Assembly (NCBI GenBank): GCA_021790955.1
Contig: JAJYFI010000125.1
Span: 1-5,552, forward strand
Direction: 5' to 3'
Length of the DNA: 5,552 bases
From: a bacterium
GTDB taxonomy: Bacteria; Elusimicrobiota; Elusimicrobia; UBA1565; UBA9628
The notes beneath the pieces were generated by a model that searched no databases, was not told the origin of the DNA, and was given only the letters and a program-made list of their open reading frames with translations. A program made the position numbers and the translations under genes. Every line of letters starts with the position of its first letter. Position 1 is the stretch's first letter. This document shows positions 1 to 5,552 of this stretch, one piece after another.

Positions 1-197
1 GCCGGCTGCCATTCGTCGAGGGGTCGCACGTCGCCGAGCGACGCCCGGACCTGGGGATCCAACGACCGGGCCGCCGCGAGCGCCGTCTCGACCGCGGTCA
101 GGCACAGGATGCCCTCGGCGATGGAGGCGTGGCGGATCGAGGCCGCCTCCACCCTCGGCGTGCGCTCGTCAGAGGAGGTGCTTACGGCCTCGTTCAC
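1..197 (-). CDS. Possible divergent gene fragment, N-terminal 65 codons, product not recognised
   Basis: On the minus strand a GTG at 197 opens a frame that runs without a stop off the left edge. An AAGGAGAGGAG purine tract (206-216) lies 8 nt upstream, a good ribosome-binding site, and an in-frame TGA two codons before the GTG bounds the frame. The translation looks protein-like: IRHASIAEGILCLTAVETAL followed by ARSLDPQVRASLGDVRPLDE has helical patterning, few Arg/Ser runs and balanced second-position base use, whereas all three plus-strand frames over bases 1-165 look like shadows rich in Arg, Ser, Gly and Pro. Against it, the frame overlaps the 5' end of the plus-strand GATase-like gene, and the fragment is short and matches no family I know. 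It may instead be a chimeric contig end. Confidence 0.3.
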   Translation of the reverse strand, partial: MNEAVSTSSDERTPRVEAASIRHASIAEGILCLTAVETALAAARSLDPQVRASLGDVRPLDEWQP

Positions 198-1611
198 GCT
201 TCAGGCTCCTCTCCTTGGCCGTTCGTTTTACCGTCTCGACGTTCTGCGGGCGGGGACGCTCGCCGCCTCGCGCCGCTTTTCCGTCGATGTGGTCCGCCAT
301 AAATACCGCATCATGTATCTCTGCGGGCGGCCGGGCTACGGCTATTCCTTCCTTCGGCGGTTTCTCAACGCCGACCCGAATCGGGAGCTCGTGAGCTTCG
401 TGATCCTGCGCAACCCGAGAAATCCCGTCCTGGTGCCGGACCGCGACCTCTCTCTCATCCCTTTTCCGGCCCAGGACATCTTCGTCCGGGATCTTCCGCA
501 GTTCGATCTCTTCATTCTCGAGAATTTTTCTCTCGCGCGATTTCATCTGCCCGCGGCCTATGCCGAGTCCCTGAGGTCCTTCGTCGCGGCCGGAGGCGCT
601 CTCACCGTGATCGGCGGGGACGAAGCCGTCTCCGGGGCGGGGTGGCGGGGGACGGCCATCGAGGATCTTTTGCCCGTCACCCTCGCCGAGCCCGGCGCGC
701 CGGCTTTAAAGACGGCCCCGGTCACGGCGAAGCCGATCGGCCTGCGGCATCCCTTGACGGCCCTCTACGACGGAGAAGACGAGACGCGCCGGGCGTGGGA
801 AAGCCTGCCCGACTTGGATGCCGGCCCGATGTTCGCCAAGCTTAAGCCCGGCGCCCAGCTCGTCGTCGAGGCCCTGCCCGCCCCTGGCTCCGGCGCCGCT
901 CCCTACCCTCTCATCGGGCTTCGGGAATACGGCCGCGGGCGCGTCATGGCCGTCGCGACGTCGTCTCTGTGGCGCTGGAAGCTGGGGCTCGCCCGGAACC
1001 GCCGCTACTCTGATTTCTACGACCGGTTCTGGAACCGGGCGGTCGAGTACCTGACGGGCAGCCTGGATGTGTCCCGGGTCAGGCTGGAGACATCGGGAGA
1101 TTTCCCCCCGCGTTTTGAGCCGGTGCGCCTGACCTTGCGCGTCTTCGACCAGGCTTTCGTTCCGGCGGCCTCGGCGCAGCCCCGCGTCCTCTGGCGCCAA
1201 CCCGATGGAAAGACTCGCGAACTGTTCCCTCGAGAGGAGGGGCCGGGCGTCTTCTCCTTTGAGATCACGGGGCTCAGGGAAGGCTTGAACCGGATCGACG
1301 CGACGGCCGCGATCGCGGGACGTTCCGCGGGTTCGGACCATGTGGAGTTTCGCTGGGAGGCGGGGAAGCCGGGCGCCGAAGAGACGGTCGACGAGGCCTG
1401 GCTGCGTGAAATCGCCGCACGCACCGGCGGGAGCTACGAGCCCCTTCCTCGCGCGAACGCCCAGGCGATGCTCCAGCGGCTTCCCCCCCCGACTTGGAGC
1501 GCCAGGGTCTCAAAAACGCTCCGGCCCGCGTCCCAACCGCCGTGGCTTTTTCTCGCGGGAGCGCTCTTGGCGATCGAGTGGTATTGGCGCCGCCGCAAGG
1601 GGCAAGCGTGA
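109..1611 (+). CDS. Membrane-anchored glutamine amidotransferase-like (GATase1-like) protein, N-terminus uncertain
   Basis: Residue numbers count from the ATG at 109. Residues ~25-62 resemble the last strands of an Ig-like domain. The core (~66-315) matches the membrane-anchored GATase1-like family often found with BatA/VWA proteins: RIMYLCGRPGYGY, FLRRFLNADPN, LVSFVILRNP, LSLIPFPAQDIF, a FDLFILENF strand, then GGALTVIGGDEAVSGAGW and IEDLLPV, and later GRGRVMAVATSSLWRWKL. A second Ig-like region (~320-415) and a WLREIAARTGGSY motif (~431-443) follow. One transmembrane helix (~476-493) ends in WYWRRRKGQA, an inside-facing basic tail. No Cys lies in the nucleophile-elbow region, so glutaminase activity is unlikely; the domain probably binds or scaffolds. 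The frame is open to base 1, no strong SD precedes ATG 109 or 121, and family members are usually longer with N-terminal membrane segments, so the 5' end may be truncated or chimeric. The stop overlaps the next gene's start by 1 nt. Family assignment is fairly sure; cellular role is unknown. Confidence 0.8.
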   Translation: MPSAMEAWRIEAASTLGVRSSEEVLTASFTLQAPLLGRSFYRLDVLRAGTLAASRRFSVDVVRHKYRIMYLCGRPGYGYSFLRRFLNADPNRELVSFVILRNPRNPVLVPDRDLSLIPFPAQDIFVRDLPQFDLFILENFSLARFHLPAAYAESLRSFVAAGGALTVIGGDEAVSGAGWRGTAIEDLLPVTLAEPGAPALKTAPVTAKPIGLRHPLTALYDGEDETRRAWESLPDLDAGPMFAKLKPGAQLVVEALPAPGSGAAPYPLIGLREYGRGRVMAVATSSLWRWKLGLARNRRYSDFYDRFWNRAVEYLTGSLDVSRVRLETSGDFPPRFEPVRLTLRVFDQAFVPAASAQPRVLWRQPDGKTRELFPREEGPGVFSFEITGLREGLNRIDATAAIAGRSAGSDHVEFRWEAGKPGAEETVDEAWLREIAARTGGSYEPLPRANAQAMLQRLPPPTWSARVSKTLRPASQPPWLFLAGALLAIEWYWRRRKGQA

Positions 1612-1613
1612 TG
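1600..1613 (+). promoter_or_regulatory. TGATG stop/start overlap with ribosome-binding site
   Basis: The TGA of the GATase-like gene (1609-1611) and the ATG of the DUF2723 gene (1611-1613) share one base. An AAGGGG purine run (about 1597-1602) sits 8 nt before the ATG inside the upstream coding region. This arrangement usually marks co-transcription with translational re-initiation, and it decides the start of the second gene. Confidence 0.7.
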
Positions 1614-3878
1614 CGATTCCTCTCACGCCGCCAACTCGCCGTCGCCGTCTTCCTCGGTTTCTGGCTCTGCTACCTTGGGGGGGCGGGACCGGGGCTGCTC
1701 GCCTACCGTGACACCGGGGAGATGGCGGCGAGCGCTTGGACGCTCGGAGTCTCCCACCCGACGGGCTATCCCCTCTACATTTTATTGGGAAAGCTCTTCG
1801 ACGCGGCGTTTCCCTGGGGCAATCCCGCCTACCGCCTCAATCTCCTATCCTCCCTGCCGATGGCGGCGGGAATGGCCCTGTTTTTCATCGCCGCGGCGGG
1901 TCTTTGGGGCGAGATTCCGGCTCTGGGCGCGACGGCGCTTATCGGCCTGAGCGGGCAGGCCTTGACGCTCGCCCGCGTCCAGGAGATGTACGCCCTGGGT
2001 TTCCTATCCGCCGCCGGCCTCCTGGCGCTCGCGCTTGAGCTTCGCCGGGAGGCCGCGACGGCCGGCCAGCCTCCCGAGAAGGATTGGCTAGGATTCTGCT
2101 TTCTCTTCGGGCTTTCTCTCGGAAACCGTCTGGATCTCATCTTGATCGCCGCCGGTTTTATCGCCTGCGCCATCGGTTTCAAGGACAAAGCCTGGCTCTC
2201 GCCTTGGTTCGGGCTTTCCTTTCTCGCTTTCCCCGCCGCCATGTTCTTCACGGGTTCGAACTATTGGGTGCTTCTCCTTGTCGCGCTCACGTTCTGGAGC
2301 CTCTCGGCGGCGGCTGGCCGCTTCGAGCGGGCGGTGAAAAGCTCGCTTTTCGCGCTTCTGGGCTTGAGCGTTTACCTTTACCTCCCCATCCGTTCCTCGA
2401 GCCTGCCATGGCTGGACTGGAGCCACCCGGCGACATGGAGCAATTTAGTCCAGGTTCTGCTTCGCTCGAAGTACGAGGGCACCCTCGATCTCATTTCGAA
2501 AAATTATAAGCCGGGAGAGCTTTGGGGGGCCAACCTCGCCCTGTATGGCCGCCATGTGCTTCATAACTTCACGGTCGCGGGGATTGCCCTGGCCGCCGCT
2601 GGACTCTGGCGCCAAGCGCGAAGGGATGCCGGGCTTGCCGCCAGCCTGGGAGCCGTGTTCTGGTGGGCGGGGCCGGTTTTCCTCCTTCTTAGCAACATGC
2701 CTCCCAACCCGCATGCCGCGGCGATCGTCCAGCCGTACTATCTCGTTCCCGACATGATCGTCGCTCTCTGGGCGGGCGAGGCCCTGGCGTGGGCGGGCGC
2801 CTGCCCGCGCGGCAAGCTTTTCGCGGCCGCCGGCGCCGCGTTTTTTCTGATTTGGCCCTTCGCTTCGGGCCGCGCGGCGGCCTGCGACCACCGGCTTGAT
2901 TTCTTCGACGAGGACTACGCCCGCAATGTCCTCCTCTGCTTGCCTCGCGGCGGCGCGCTCGTCGCGAAAAAGGACGTCCAGCTTTACTCGCTTTGGTACC
3001 GCACCGCGGCCCTGGGCCGGAGACCCGACGCCGCCATCGTCGCCCAAGGTTTGAGCGGCTCGCCCTGGTATCAGGCGCAGATGCGGCGATCGAACCCCAG
3101 ACTCAGCCTGCGGCCGCTCAAAACGCCGGATGACTGGCGCTTCTTCGCCCAGGGAAACGCTCCCGCCTACGCCGCGATGGACGCGGACATCCCCGCAGCC
3201 GCCGCGGCCAGGGGCTCCCTGCGAGGACTCCTCATCGCCCTTGAGTCCCGAGCGGGCTCCCGGGAGCCGCTCGGGCTCTGGAGGCTTATGGTGTTTCGCG
3301 GCCGATACAACTACGAGGACCGGCCGGATTTCTTCACGTCGGATCTTGTCAACGACTACGCCCAAGCTCTCTACCGCACGGCGACGGCGGCGGGCGCCGG
3401 GCCCCTCAAGGGTTCCGCCGAGGCGCTCACCTCGAGGCTCGTCCGGGGCTGCTGGTCGCTTCACTGGTTGATGCCGGACCCGCCGGCCTTTTTGGGCTAT
3501 CTCGCGGCTTCCGAGGGCCGGTTCCATGAGGCCCTCGGCTACGAGCGGTTGGCGGGCGCTCTTGCCTCCGCGATGCTGGGGCTGGCCCGGGAATACCATT
3601 CCCTGCCCGACGTCGTGTTGCAAATCCGCAGGAGCTTGGCCGAGGCCCGAATGCAGCAGGGCATCATACTGTCCAAGCTTGGCCGCCAGGATGAGGCGAA
3701 AGAGGCCTATGAATCCTCCTTGGAGGCCTACCCTCTCGCCAAGGCCCATTATAATCTCGCGGTCTATTATTGGAACCGGGATCGCCGTCGCGCGGCCCAG
3801 GAGCTCGCGGAAGCCGTGAGGCTTGATCCCTCGGACGTCGAGGCCCGCCGCTACCTCGACATGCTCCGGCGCCGCTAG
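1611..3878 (+). CDS. DUF2723-family polytopic membrane glycosyltransferase (protein O-mannosyltransferase-like) with C-terminal TPRs
   Basis: The product has 755 residues. The start at 1611 is chosen because it overlaps the upstream stop (TGATG), has an AAGGGG ribosome-binding site 8 nt upstream, and opens straight into a first membrane helix; an in-frame ATG at 1494 would overlap the previous gene by 118 nt and adds a non-family extension. Family signatures are YRDTGEM (32-38, with the paired acidic residues of the GT-C type DxGE loop), GVSHPTGYPLY (46-56), RVQEMYAL (122-129), GLSLGNRLD (167-175) and YLYLPIRSS...DW (255-270). About 11-12 hydrophobic helices lie between 8 and 418. A soluble region follows, and residues ~674-742 form two TPR-like repeats (AYESSLEAYPLA; AVRLDPSD). 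The family is related to lipid-linked-sugar-dependent O-mannosyltransferases (TMEM260-like), so the likely job is sugar transfer from a polyprenyl donor on the outer face of the inner membrane. Acceptor and sugar are unknown. The usual His in the SLGNH motif is Arg here. Confidence 0.88.
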   Translation: MRFLSRRQLAVAVFLGFWLCYLGGAGPGLLAYRDTGEMAASAWTLGVSHPTGYPLYILLGKLFDAAFPWGNPAYRLNLLSSLPMAAGMALFFIAAAGLWGEIPALGATALIGLSGQALTLARVQEMYALGFLSAAGLLALALELRREAATAGQPPEKDWLGFCFLFGLSLGNRLDLILIAAGFIACAIGFKDKAWLSPWFGLSFLAFPAAMFFTGSNYWVLLLVALTFWSLSAAAGRFERAVKSSLFALLGLSVYLYLPIRSSSLPWLDWSHPATWSNLVQVLLRSKYEGTLDLISKNYKPGELWGANLALYGRHVLHNFTVAGIALAAAGLWRQARRDAGLAASLGAVFWWAGPVFLLLSNMPPNPHAAAIVQPYYLVPDMIVALWAGEALAWAGACPRGKLFAAAGAAFFLIWPFASGRAAACDHRLDFFDEDYARNVLLCLPRGGALVAKKDVQLYSLWYRTAALGRRPDAAIVAQGLSGSPWYQAQMRRSNPRLSLRPLKTPDDWRFFAQGNAPAYAAMDADIPAAAAARGSLRGLLIALESRAGSREPLGLWRLMVFRGRYNYEDRPDFFTSDLVNDYAQALYRTATAAGAGPLKGSAEALTSRLVRGCWSLHWLMPDPPAFLGYLAASEGRFHEALGYERLAGALASAMLGLAREYHSLPDVVLQIRRSLAEARMQQGIILSKLGRQDEAKEAYESSLEAYPLAKAHYNLAVYYWNRDRRRAAQELAEAVRLDPSDVEARRYLDMLRRR
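3875..3878. other. Shared palindromic CTAG holding both convergent stop codons
   Basis: The plus-strand gene stops with TAG at 3876-3878, and the minus-strand gene stops with TAG read from 3877-3875. Both lie in the self-complementary tetramer CTAG, so the convergent genes overlap by 4 bp. There is no intergenic DNA and no hairpin plus T-tract that would act as an intrinsic terminator here. Confidence 0.85.
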
Positions 3879-5245
3879 CCGCCCAGGCGCGGGAAGAGGG
3901 TGTAGCGGAACTGGATGAGCCCCAGGACATCGTATCCGCCGGTAAAATGCAGGTAGCCGATGTTGAAATCCAGCTTGAGGAAGTAGCCCGCCTTGAGGTT
4001 GATCAGCCAAGGATCGAGAAGCGCCCCGTTGAACCTCATCGCTTCGATGCCGAGCTGGTGCTCGGGCTTCGGGGTGAAAAAGATGTTCGCGAAGGGCATG
4101 GTGTTGCTCTTGACGACCGCGCCGGGGCTGGTGATCCCTTCGAAAGGGAGATTTTGGGGGCTCAGAAATTCCGAGAACTGCGACACGGCGTCCCCGAAAT
4201 CGCCCTCCATGAGGCCCGCGCTCGCGCGGACGGGTCCGATTTTTTTGCTGAGGACGCCGTAATAGTCGGTGAGGAACTGGCTGCTGGGATTGGCGCTCAC
4301 GGCAAAGCTGGTTCCCGTCGTGGCCCCGGCCTGAGGCTGGGGCGTGTCTCGCAGGAGGGCCGTCGCCTGGACGCCGAAGGCCGCGGCAGGGGTGTAGCGA
4401 TCCTCGGAGGCGACCTGCATCTTCCCATCCGCCGTGAGCAGCCAGACTCCCACCTGGTCGAGGTAATTCGTGTGGGTGGTGACGTTTTTGAAAGAGTTCT
4501 TGCCGTAGAGCCGCCCGATCATGTAAACCGCGTTGATGTCGAGGCTCAGCCCCGGGGCGGTGTAATAGCCGGTTCCCCGCCAAGCGGTGGGGGTCATGAT
4601 GAGACCCGAGACCGAGAGCGGCTTGGGCGGGCCGCTCGTGGTCGCGGCTTGGGCGGCGGCCGCGGTGCCGCCCTGGGGGATAAGGCGGTACACCAGGAGC
4701 ACTTCGGAGGTCGAGGAGACGATGCCGTAGAAATCCTTCGGGACGCGCGTGCCCGGCATCTCGTAGAGGCTCGGGGTCACGGCGGCAAATTGACCCGTTC
4801 CCATCAGCGCGTCGACGTCGTAGAGGATGTCCGATTTGCTGTAGAGGACCCCCTTTTCGCCGCGGACGAGATCTCTCCAGGCGGGATTGTCGACGATGCG
4901 TCCGTGCAGGCTGAGAACGACCCGGTCCAGAACCCACGGGCCCTGCTCAATGGGGATTTCCGGGGCGTTGCCGACGAGGGAAACGACCGAGACGGGGGCC
5001 GTGGAGGCCTCGGGGGGCGCCGTCGGAGTGGGCGCTTTGGGGGGCGGCGGCGGGGCGGCCGGCGCGCCCGGGGTCGGCTGGGGTCGGAAACCGCCGGTCG
5101 GAAAGCCTTGGGCGGCGGCCCTAACGGCGACGGAGGGCAGGAGAAGGCCGCAGAGGGCTGCGGAAGGCAACAGTAGAAAAAGAGCGCCCTTGGCCTTCCG
5201 CTGCCTTCCGTTGCATTCTGTCGCGCGTAGCCTGCGCACGCTCAT
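3875..5245 (-). CDS. Exported outer-membrane protein: signal peptide, Pro/Ala linker, POTRA-like domain, predicted beta-barrel
   Basis: The product has 456 residues. The start at 5245 is chosen because its ATG overlaps the pgsA stop (ATGA) and precedes a signal peptide: a basic n-region (RRLR, RQRKAKG), a hydrophobic core (~21-41) and an Ala-rich cleavage region near 43-46. The frame stays open upstream only as the antisense-like shadow of pgsA. Residues ~53-84 are Pro/Ala/Thr-rich, probably an extended periplasmic linker. Residues ~103-190 read like one POTRA domain: WVLDRVVLSLHG, then LVRGEKGVLYSKSDILYDVDAL, GTGQFAAVTPSLYE and EVLLVYRLIP, the usual strand-helix-helix-strand-strand pattern. 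From ~208 the sequence is alternating and aromatic (GYYTAPGLSLDINAVYMIG, GYFLKLDFNIGYLHF, LGLIQFRYTLF), as in an outer-membrane barrel; it lacks the C-terminal aromatic residue, ending RLGG. The architecture recalls a small Omp85-like or lineage-specific porin-like protein, but I do not recognise a named family. Role unknown; outer-membrane location is an inference. Confidence 0.75.
   Translation of the reverse strand: MSVRRLRATECNGRQRKAKGALFLLLPSAALCGLLLPSVAVRAAAQGFPTGGFRPQPTPGAPAAPPPPPKAPTPTAPPEASTAPVSVVSLVGNAPEIPIEQGPWVLDRVVLSLHGRIVDNPAWRDLVRGEKGVLYSKSDILYDVDALMGTGQFAAVTPSLYEMPGTRVPKDFYGIVSSTSEVLLVYRLIPQGGTAAAAQAATTSGPPKPLSVSGLIMTPTAWRGTGYYTAPGLSLDINAVYMIGRLYGKNSFKNVTTHTNYLDQVGVWLLTADGKMQVASEDRYTPAAAFGVQATALLRDTPQPQAGATTGTSFAVSANPSSQFLTDYYGVLSKKIGPVRASAGLMEGDFGDAVSQFSEFLSPQNLPFEGITSPGAVVKSNTMPFANIFFTPKPEHQLGIEAMRFNGALLDPWLINLKAGYFLKLDFNIGYLHFTGGYDVLGLIQFRYTLFPRLGG
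4994..5089 (-). other. Pro/Ala/Thr-rich low-complexity linker in the outer-membrane protein
   Basis: Residues ~53-84 of the exported protein include a run of Pro after APAAP and the repeat-like PTPTAPPEAST. It lies between the signal peptide and the POTRA-like domain. Such segments usually form extended spacers in the periplasm, perhaps reaching across peptidoglycan. Function is inferred from composition only. Confidence 0.6.
5242..5245 (-). promoter_or_regulatory. ATGA start/stop overlap between pgsA and the outer-membrane protein gene
   Basis: Read on the minus strand, bases 5245-5242 are ATGA: the ATG opens the exported-protein gene and the TGA ends pgsA. The 4-nt overlap is the classic sign of translational coupling in a single operon and supports the chosen start of the downstream gene. 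Confidence 0.75.
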
Positions 5246-5552
5246 TCCCAGGATTTCTCCAGCCAATGCCTGGATTCGAGAAAATAAAGGAAACCGGAGT
5301 ACCAGGCGCTCGCCGCGGCGACGAGGGTGAGGACATAGGGCACGCCGGCCAGCCACGCCGGGGCCGCCGGCGCGCGTTCCATGGCGATAAGGACGACCTG
5401 CATGACGAGCGCGCAGAAGCTCTGGATCGCCATCGTCTGCTTTCCCCACCACTGTGCCGCGATGATGCGGCCCCGCTGCGCGCTCGCGAGGATGCGCAGC
5501 CCGGCGACCAGGAATTCCCTGACCAGAATGAGAACGACCCCCCAAAGCGGGA
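5242..5552 (-). CDS. pgsA: CDP-diacylglycerol--glycerol-3-phosphate 3-phosphatidyltransferase (phosphatidylglycerophosphate synthase), C-terminal part
   Basis: Only the last 102 residues lie in the window; the 5' part runs off the right edge. The enzyme transfers the phosphatidyl group of CDP-diacylglycerol to glycerol-3-phosphate, giving phosphatidylglycerophosphate, the precursor of phosphatidylglycerol and cardiolipin, in the inner membrane. The visible part holds the family's membrane segment with VLILVREFLVAGLRILA, followed by RGRIIAAQWWGKQTMAIQ, two further hydrophobic helices (FCALVMQVVLIAM; GVPYVLTLVAAASAWYSGFLYF) and a short polar tail (LESRHWLEKSWE). The REF..AGLR motif and the GK....Q motif are typical of PgsA; the CDP-alcohol phosphotransferase catalytic motif (DGxxAR...) must lie upstream, outside the window. 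Its TGA overlaps the ATG of the next gene (ATGA, 5242-5245). The Lys-Thr usually following the GK pair is replaced here. Assignment to the family is firm; choosing PgsA over another CDP-alcohol phosphotransferase rests on the REF/GLR pattern. Confidence 0.9.
   Translation of the reverse strand, partial: PLWGVVLILVREFLVAGLRILASAQRGRIIAAQWWGKQTMAIQSFCALVMQVVLIAMERAPAAPAWLAGVPYVLTLVAAASAWYSGFLYFLESRHWLEKSWE

Noticed and set aside
169..546. Minus-strand frame of 125 codons near the left end
   Set aside because: It is opposite the well-matched GATase-like core, with Arg/Glu/Lys-rich shadow composition.
1494..1610. 39-codon N-terminal extension of the DUF2723 protein
   Set aside because: It lies inside the coding region for the C-terminal membrane anchor of the GATase-like gene and has no family similarity. 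The start at 1611 has an SD and a coupled stop.
3860..3910. Possible bidirectional terminator hairpin between convergent genes
   Set aside because: There are short GC-rich self-complementary stretches (GGCGCC, CGGC/GCCG) but no long stem and no T-tract on either strand.
2445..4937. Very long minus-strand frame of 830 codons
   Set aside because: It crosses the convergent junction and is antisense to the DUF2723 gene and out of frame with the exported-protein gene. Its translation is Arg/Gly/Pro-rich without family motifs: a high-GC shadow.
3947..5176. Plus-strand frame of 409 codons
   Set aside because: It is antisense to the exported-protein gene, and its translation is Gly/Arg/Asp-rich and repetitive, as expected of an antisense shadow.
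5246..5545. 100-codon N-terminal extension of the exported protein
   Set aside because: It overlaps the well-supported pgsA frame and has shadow composition. The ATG at 5245 with signal peptide and ATGA overlap is a better start.

Overview
This is a GC-rich, gene-dense bacterial window with almost no non-coding DNA. It holds the ends of two converging transcription units. A protein carrying a signal peptide, a POTRA-like domain and a C-terminal beta-barrel-like region implies a Gram-negative envelope. The combination of a GATase1-like membrane protein, a DUF2723-type glycosyltransferase with TPRs and a private outer-membrane protein would suit an uncultured phylum such as Elusimicrobiota. That placement is a weak guess from gene style, not a demonstrated affiliation.

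Plus strand (left two thirds): a single-pass membrane protein with a glutamine-amidotransferase-like domain (about 109-1611; start not fixed, frame open to base 1) is followed with a 1-nt stop/start overlap (TGATG) by a 755-residue polytopic protein (1611-3878). The second protein belongs to the DUF2723 / protein O-mannosyltransferase-like family and ends in TPR repeats. The two are probably co-transcribed.

Minus strand (right third): the C-terminal part of PgsA, phosphatidylglycerophosphate synthase (5242 to beyond 5552), overlaps by ATGA the start of a 456-residue exported protein with a Pro/Ala-rich linker, a POTRA-like domain and a predicted outer-membrane beta-barrel (3875-5245). This suggests translational coupling.

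The two units meet tail to tail. Both last genes stop inside the same palindromic tetramer CTAG (3875-3878), so there is no intergenic space and no ordinary terminator between them. The first ~165 bases look more like coding sequence on the minus strand than on the plus strand. They may hold a divergent gene fragment or an assembly or rearrangement junction. I see no RNA genes, mobile elements, CRISPR arrays or clear promoters. The common theme is the cell envelope: phospholipid synthesis, an outer-membrane protein, and membrane-based glycan transfer.
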